A stretch of 64,000 bases of DNA from Takakia lepidozioides. Its lineage: Eukaryota; Streptophyta; Takakiopsida; Takakiales; Takakiaceae. Positions within the stretch are counted from its first letter, which is position 1, and every line of letters starts with the position of its first letter. This document shows, one piece after another, positions 57,792 through 64,000 of the stretch. The translations under genes and the position numbers were made by a program. The DNA is taken from NCBI GenBank assembly GCA_030704615.1, contig CM060734.1:41306042-41370041 (forward strand). The letters run 5' to 3'. A model generated the notes under the pieces. That model did not search any database. It saw only the letters and a program-made list of their open reading frames with translations, and was not told the origin of the DNA.

Positions 57792-58428
57792 TTTCCACTC
57801 AACCCAACACGAACAAACCCTCTAAAACTCTCTCACGACACTCCCGTCCCTGCTGTGGATTCCCAGCTGCAGCTTCAGACCTCCAATGCAACGGCGCAAG
57901 AAGAAGTTAGCGACCAACGGCAGCTTCGTCTTTCCCACACTTCTTCCACACTCTTCTAGAAAAGGTCGTCCTCACTTCCACTACGCACATTCCACCTTAT
58001 TCCGGCTAAAACCCTAATAACCACCACCAACTCTGTCTACAGACTGGTTCAAACCCTGCTGTCAGTTAGTTAGCGGTTTTACGCGACACAAACAATCTTA
58101 ACGGGAAATGGCAACCAGCTTAGTTTCTGTTTGCTAACGAAATATTCTGACAGAGTTATGAAGTGGCTTGGGATTAATTAGGGTTAGGGTCTCTGTTCTT
58201 GATTAGGGTTTTAGTAGTGAGCAAATGGAGAGTACTCGTCTCTCCAGCTGTGAAGGTGCTCGGTAGGGGATTAGAGCAGACAGTGTTGTGGAGGAAGTGC
58301 AAGAAGAGAGTGTAGGTATGTGTGTGTGAAGGAGAGAGGGTGGGAGAAAGGGATCTGAGGTTAAGAGGGCGGGGATTGGCAAGAGGGAGAGAGAAGAAAA
58401 AAGAGAGAAGTAATTGGAGGTCCCGAGG
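57792..58428. promoter_or_regulatory. Divergent promoter between Cpn10 and SYF1
   Basis: The 637 bp between the two start codons carry both 5' UTRs. A purine-rich stretch (GAGAGAGGGTGGGAGAAAGG and more) lies just before the SYF1 start at 58330-58410, and AAACCCTAA, a telo-box-like word often seen in plant housekeeping promoters, occurs near 58010. Shared control is inferred from geometry. Confidence 0.5.
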
Positions 58429-61171
58429 ATGCCGTCCATCCCTCAGGACCTCTACCCTTCAGATGAGGACCTGCTGTATGAGGAAGAGATTCTGAGAAAT
58501 CCTTATACACTGAAGTTGTGGTGGCGGTATATTCAGGCACGGCGGGAGGCGCCAGTGAAGAAGCGGTCGATTCTGTTTGAGAGAGCGGTGAAAGCGCTAC
58601 CAGGAAGCTACAAGTTGTGGCATGCATATCTTCGAGAGAAGCTGGACGGGGTGAGGGGGCTCTCTCTTTCTAACTCGCAGTATGAGGCTCTGAACAACAC
58701 ATTTGAGAGGGCTCTTGTGACTATGCACAAAATGCCCCGAATTTGGATAATGTATTTGAAAACCCTAACTGAGCAGAAATTGCTGACGAGGACACGCAGG
58801 ATGTTCGATCGAGCGCTTTGCTCACTGCCTGTAACTCAGCATGACAGAATCTGGGAAGCGTATTTGAAGTTTGTGTCACAACATGGTGTTCCAATTGAGA
58901 CCTCCTTGAGAGTGTACAGACGGTTCCTCAAGTTCGATCCCACTCACATCGAGGATTTCATTGAGTTTCTCCAATCTTCGGAGCTATGGCAAGAGACTGC
59001 AGATAGGCTATCAAACGTGTTGAATGATGAGACCTTCCTCTCGCGTAAGGGCAAGACACGACATCAGCTATGGCTGGAGCTTTGCAACTTGCTCACAAAG
59101 CATGCAAACGAGGTCTCCGGGTTGCAGGTGGATCCCATTATCCGGGGTGGGATTGGGAAGTTCACTGATGAGGTAGGCCGCCTGTGGACATCGCTTGCTG
59201 ATTACTACATCAGGCGATCGCTCTTCGAAAAAGCGAGAGATGTTTATGAGGAGGGTATGATGAAAGTCATTACCGTTAGAGATTTTAGCATGATATTCGA
59301 TGCCTACACTCAGTTTGAGGAGAGTATGCTGGCTGCTAAAATGGAGGACCTGAATGAGGAAGAAACCCATGATGTAGAGGATGAGAAGACCATTCAAGCA
59401 GTTTCTCTGACCAAGAATGTTGACGGAGAGCTGGCCAAGGGAGATCCAACCAGAAAGGCTCTAAAGAAGGGGAGTCAAAAGGACCCTCTAGAAAACTTGG
59501 AGAGGGAGATGTTGTCCGGGTTCTGGCTCAATGATGAAGATGATATAGATCTCCGCCTGGCACGGCTGGAGAACTTGATGGATCGACGACCTGAGCTAGT
59601 GAGCAGTGTATTATTGCGACAGAACCCCCACAACGTTCATGAATGGCACAAACGGGTGAAGTTGTTTGCAGGCGACCCCACCAAACAGGCTCATACCTTC
59701 ACTGAAGCTGTAAGAACGGTGGACCCATTCAAAGCAGTGGGGAAGCTTCACACACTCTGGGTTGCATTTGCACGTTTGTATGAAGCGCATGCTGATCTGG
59801 GGCATGCACGGGTAATTTTTGAGAAGGCAGTGCAGGTTGGATATAAGGCAGTGGATGACCTGGCAAGTGTGTGGTGTGAGTGGGCAGAGATGGAGCTTAG
59901 GCATAAGAATTTTAAAGGTGCACTGGACCTCATGCGACGTGCTACAGCTGAGCCTTCGGTTGCAGTCAAGCGGCAAGGTAAATTGTTTTCGTTTGGGGAG
60001 GAAACTGTTCCAAATACATGTGGGAAGAATGGGAAAGTGCTTCAAAGATTCAGGTCTTTTAAGCAAAAAATCAAGAAGCCTTTCTTGTTTCCTTTGTACT
60101 GGTTTTAGTGTTGTCTCTTTGTGACGAGTAAGGCAAGGCAGATGGAACATAGATTTGAACTTACCCGTTGTATCTCCCTGGCATTGGCCATGCAGTTTCA
60201 ACAGAAGGTGAAGAGCCAGTTCAAATGAGACTGTTCAAATCGTTGAAGCTGTGGTCCTTCTATGTTGATTTGGAGGAGAGCTTGGGCACACTGGATGCCA
60301 CCCGCAGGATCTACGAGCGCATGCTCGACCTCAAGATTGCCACCCCTCAGATTATACTCAACTATTCCTCGCTGCTTGAGGTACTCCATCTCTTTCTTTC
60401 CAGTCACCCCACTGATATCCTTGAGGCTGTAACTTGGAGCAGATCACAAACCTTACATGCCCTAAACCTGTCAGCTTTGCCACTGGTAAAAGTGATTGGC
60501 TGATGTTTGCACTTTGAGCCTGCAGGAGCACAAGTACTTTGAGGATGCATTCAAAGTGTACGAGAGAGGGGTCCAAATTTTCAAGTACCCTCATGTTCGA
60601 GATATTTGGACCACGTATTTGTCCAAATTTGTGACTCGTTATGGAGGGAAGAAGCTGGAGCGTGCACGGGACTTGTTTGAGCAGGCTGTTGAGAAGGTTT
60701 GACAGGCTAGACACATATTTCGGACACATATTCTTGCTATTTAGCCTGTGTTTGTTGAGGGGATCACCTAGGGCAATCATTTGTTATTGGAGCTGAGGAG
60801 ATGCATGAGAAGGTGCTCTTGGTGAACATCGCAAGTATTCATGTACAAAAGAGAGATCATTAGCATTACCTGCAGCAACCTAGTGGCTGTAGAAACCACA
60901 CCTTTCTTGAGAGAGATGGTACTCATAAGACGTTGTTTGCCATAGCCTTCCCCGTGCCCAGTTTGAACGGAACACTAAGGGACAGAAACTACCTATGTCA
61001 GGGGCTTATGCCAGTAGTATGACTTACCTTGAGAGATGCAATTGATCCGAGTTTTCCCAATATCCTCTTTCACACAACCATCAATCTGCTGTGTGTGTTT
61101 TTTGAGAGAGAAATGAAATGAAATGGTACTTCATAACATCCACAGAAAACTCAAAGAGCTTATGGGACAAA

Positions 61172-61206
<35 letters not shown>

Positions 61207-62827
61207 CTTGACAGAAGACTAAGGTAACTTACAACTTGCCATGGAATTTTTTGGGACGGTTTTACAGGTACCAACAGAGGATTCTAAGCCCCTATATCTG
61301 CAGTATGCAAAGTTGGAAGAGGAGTATGGACTGGCTCGTCATGCCATGGCTGTCTACGACCGTGCTACTAAGGCTGTGGCTGACCATGAGAAAATGAGCA
61401 TCTATGAGATTTATATTGCCCGCGCTGCTGAATTTCTTGGAGTTCCCAAAACACGTGATATCTATGAGGTTAGTTTGCGTGCCCTTAGGTAATGCATTTG
61501 TGGCTCTCTGCATTTTTGTGGAGCATTTGTCATTGACAGTCTCTGTCTCTGTTTGCGGGGCCTGCGATTAAAATTTCCTCTCTGATTGAAGTGGCACTTG
61601 TCAATTAGACCTTCATGTGGCACCTAGGCAAGTCTATCAATCAATATTCGGGAGATTCCCTTTTCTCAGCTTGTATATCTCCCTCCGTCAATTGAGCCCC
61701 ACTGTAGTCCATCTTCCTTTTTATTTTCCCTCCTGAGTAGACCAAGGTGTGATACAAGAGCTGAATTGTCATTTTGTTGGACACAAACAGGGTTGAGTTG
61801 ACTCCAGCCCTATCATTCATTCTCCTTCATGTCTCATTAGTGTCAGTCTTCAACATCTTACTGTTGTCAGTGGGCCTGCTTTGAGCAGCATGCAATCAAT
61901 GCCGGGCTCCCGGACAAGGATGTGAAAACCATGTGCATCAAATATGCTGAGCTTGAACGCAATCTGGGGGAGATTGACCGCGCTCGCGCAATCTATGTTC
62001 ATGCATCGCAAATGGCTGATCCACGCTCAGATGCCGAGTTTTGGAGCAAGTGGAATGACTTTGAAGTGCAGCATGGAAATGAGGACACCTTCCGGGAGAT
62101 GCTTCGCATCAAGCGCAGTGTCTCTGCAAGCTACAGTCAGGTACATATCAATCGTCTTCTATACATTTCCCTTCTGTTGCAGTTCTGAGCTGTCCACTCT
62201 GGATAGGTCTTCTTTTGTGTTTTGTCTATTTCATGCATGACTTTTAATGCATAGGGCAGTTTCTCACCCCCGATCTTCTGGGTCCTAAGGGTTGATCGTG
62301 CTTGGATGTGAGCTGACTTTCAAAGGTTGACATGAGTTTCATGTGTCTGTGACCAGATGCATTTCATACTTCCGGAGTACTTGATGCAAAGGGAGGCTGG
62401 GAAGGTTTCACTAGAAGAAGCTGTGGATACACTCAAGCGCGCAGGCGTACCTGAAGATGAAATGGCTGCACTTGAACGACAAATGGCTCCAGCACCTCTG
62501 AAGGAGGGCATGAGATCACTGGGCTTTGTAAGTGGGGGTGTCGAGGCACAAAGAGAAGCTGGGCAGGCAGTTGGAAACCCCATGACGAGACCAACCACGA
62601 ATCCTGATGAGATTGAGATAGGGGAGGAGAGTGAAGGAGAGGAGGAAGAAGGGGAGGGAGCAGGGGTGGAAGTGGCACAAAAATCAGTGCCTGATGCTGT
62701 TTATGGGGACTTAGCCGGCAAGGCCCGGGAGCTAGAACAGGCGGACGGGAGGGGGGTGCAGAGAGAGCGCGAAAATGAGGAGCATTTGGGTGCCAAAGAG
62801 AGATTCAAAAGGCAAAAACAGCAATGA
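58429..62827 (+). CDS. SYF1: Pre-mRNA splicing factor SYF1/XAB2
   Basis: Exons 58429-59977, 60196-60380, 60526-60696, 61268-61468, 61889-62140 and 62357-62827 sum to 2829 nt, or 942 residues, near plant SYF1. The protein is a run of HAT/TPR helices: [176 protein letters not shown] and [20 protein letters not shown]. The tail is acidic ([17 protein letters not shown]) and then basic. SYF1 is a scaffold of the NineTeen/XAB2 complex in the spliceosome and also acts in transcription-coupled repair in animals. The first exon is unusually long. Intron 3 carries a LINE end and repeat B. The 5' border of exon 5 could also lie three bases upstream. Confidence 0.94.
60917..61105 (-). mobile_element. 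LINE 3'-end fragment in SYF1 intron 3
   Basis: ATGGTACTCATAAGACGTTG, then TTTGCCATAGCCTT and a GGAACACTAAGGGACAGAAA block, running to CATCAATCTGCTGTGTGTG. Same family as the other minus-strand 3' ends, with a small internal deletion after GCCTT. It lies antisense to SYF1 and immediately before repeat B. Confidence 0.8.
61109..61202 (-). repeat. Interspersed repeat B, copy 6, with (GA)n
   Basis: GAAATGAAATGAAATGGTAC, then TTCATAACATCCACAGAAAA and CTCAAAGAGCTTATGGGACA, followed by about 14 GA units. It is the only copy of this repeat recognised outside the reductase introns. Confidence 0.75.
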
Positions 62828-63145
62828 TTTTTCACTTTTTATCCTCTTATAATTTTGTTGGGCAACAGGTCTTTTAACAATTGTGCATGTGGTGATGTCT
62901 GTTGTCAATGGCATTGATTAGATTAGAAGGCAGTACTGCTTAACTGAACACATTTGGAAATACATTCACATGGTAAATTCTATCCTCTCATATGTAACCT
63001 CTTAATCATCTCCCTGCTTGCACGTAGCATGTTGACCTGTTCCAGTGCTGAGAAGTCTCCACCATAAAATTATATAGTACCCGTACATCAGAAAGCTGTG
63101 GGAGTGCCAAAACCTTCTGTTGAATGTATTATTATAGGTATAATT
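62828..63145. other. Convergent 3' flanks of SYF1 and the phospholipase-like gene
   Basis: About 318 bp of AT-rich sequence between two stop codons on opposite strands. It must hold both 3' UTRs. Nothing else was seen. Confidence 0.5.
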
Positions 63146-64000
63146 TCAGACAGCAGGAAGAATGCAATGATAGTGCTGTTTAGAATGTGTCTCAAGAGCA
63201 AGCTGAAGTGCAGTCTCTGCTCCAACACCCTGTCTGAACAAGGCATCGTACAAGACCCCAATAAATGCAGCGACCTCCTTTTCATCACTTTGCTGCCTCT
63301 CCAGTCGACCGTCCTGTTTCTCAAAGTCACTATCCTCCCAGTCACTACCAGGACTGCCTGGGCCCTCATCATCATCCTCATCATCAGTTATCACAAATCG
63401 GCTTGTGTCATTAGTATCATCGCCGTCGATACCAAACAACATCATGTCCCCACTCGTACGCCGTGGTTCCGTAGGCTCTACAGTGGATGCGATCACGGCT
63501 TTCGCTCCTGCATCCAGAAAGGCCTTCACCAAAGCACTGGAGGGCCCACATTGCCCAGTACATAACACAAGGCGCTCTCGCCATGCACCTACCTGTGCAA
63601 ACATGGATAGAGATATGAGCAATGTGCCGGTCTCAAATTCAACCAAGAGCAACGATATTTCTTTGACAAGAACAAACTGAAACAATCTTGGTACAAGAGC
63701 AGACGGCACGAATCCTGCTGAACTAATTTGCGAAATGTGGGCAGTAAGCCATTAACCAAGACCCAGCATGGATAGGCAGTAAGATGGGATACATGGCACA
63801 TACCATCCAGCGTACATCATCTGGAGTAAGGTGAACGGAGGGAAGTGTCCTCCGGAACATATACGCACCCACCTCCTGGCCATCTGTTAAAATCTGCCAT
63901 GCACCTTTCCTTCAATCAGTCCAATTGTGCTGCAGGGCCAAGAAATTGATGTCCAGCCCGTACTCACCCTTTATAGGGTGAAAAGAGGGAAAGGTCATGT
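63146..64000 (-). CDS. Phospholipase A I-like protein, C-terminal exons (partial)
   Basis: The last exon is 63592-63146 (149 codons with stop). The exon before it is 63909-63804, and an earlier one runs off the right edge at 64000 and ends at 63968 (DLSLFSPYKG). Visible blocks are ILTDGQEVGAYMFRRTLPSV, HLTPDDVRWM, VGAWRERLVLCTGQCGPSSA, LVKAFLDAGAKAVIASTVEP, an acidic linker with GSDWEDSDFEKQDG, and a closing helix pair AAFIGVLYDALFRQG and LQLALETHSKQHYHCILPAV. I recognise this as the C-terminus of the plant phospholipase A I type (leucine-rich repeats, armadillo-like, patatin). The patatin Ser/Asp residues would lie outside the window, so the function rests on C-terminal resemblance only. The intron between the first two exons is very short (about 58 bp). 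Confidence 0.65.

Noticed and set aside
1-64000. CRISPR arrays, prokaryotic operons, phage or viral genes
   Set aside because: None is present; the repeats have no uniform unit-spacer pattern and all recognised genes are eukaryotic and mostly spliced.

Overview
The window looks like nuclear DNA of a land plant. It has spliced genes with GT-AG introns of about 50 to 1900 bp, a CHASE-domain cytokinin-receptor histidine kinase, a plant-type TOM20 with a C-terminal membrane anchor, an F-box protein of the At5g15710 type, a plant DRP4-like dynamin relative and a PLS-type PPR fragment. I cannot name the species. Eleven protein genes or pseudogenes in 64 kb, split by retroelement debris, would suit a bryophyte, lycophyte or other non-flowering plant, but that is an inference.

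Layout. 1-3.6 kb: degenerate tandem repeats and no supported gene. 3.6-5.5 kb (minus): a frame-broken DRP4-like GTPase. 5.7-8.2 kb: a direct duplication of the 3' end of the next gene. 8.15-14.73 kb (minus): a nine-exon aldo-keto reductase whose introns hold most of the short interspersed repeats. 14.7-18.9 kb: AT-rich gene-poor DNA with LINE tails and an inverted-repeat element. 18.9-22.6 kb (plus): a decayed non-LTR retrotransposon with an N-terminal zinc finger, a reverse transcriptase and a C-terminal nuclease-like region. 23.7-32.8 kb (minus): a complete 14-exon cytokinin receptor of 1101 residues. 32.8-37.8 kb: gene-poor. 37.8-39.0 kb (plus): F-box protein.

The last third is gene-dense: CIA30-like complex I assembly factor (minus) head-to-head with mitochondrial ribosomal protein bL27m (plus), a DNAJC25-like ER J-protein (plus), TOM20 (plus), mitochondrial Cpn10 (minus) head-to-head with splicing factor SYF1 (plus), and the C-terminal exons of a phospholipase A I-like protein (minus) running off the right edge.

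Four of these genes (CIA30-like, bL27m, TOM20, Cpn10) serve mitochondria: complex I assembly, translation, import and folding. They lie within 18 kb and two are in divergent pairs. I rebuilt exon chains by hand for the reductase, kinase, CIA30, bL27m, J-protein, TOM20, Cpn10 and SYF1 genes. In every case the summed coding length is an exact multiple of three and gives a family-typical protein.

The least ordinary material is in the repeats. A LINE family recurs at least nine times and ends at (TC)n-type simple repeats. One copy is only 42 bp, sits inside a second repeat family and has a 12-bp target-site duplication. No prokaryotic system, CRISPR array, virus or rRNA/tRNA gene was seen.
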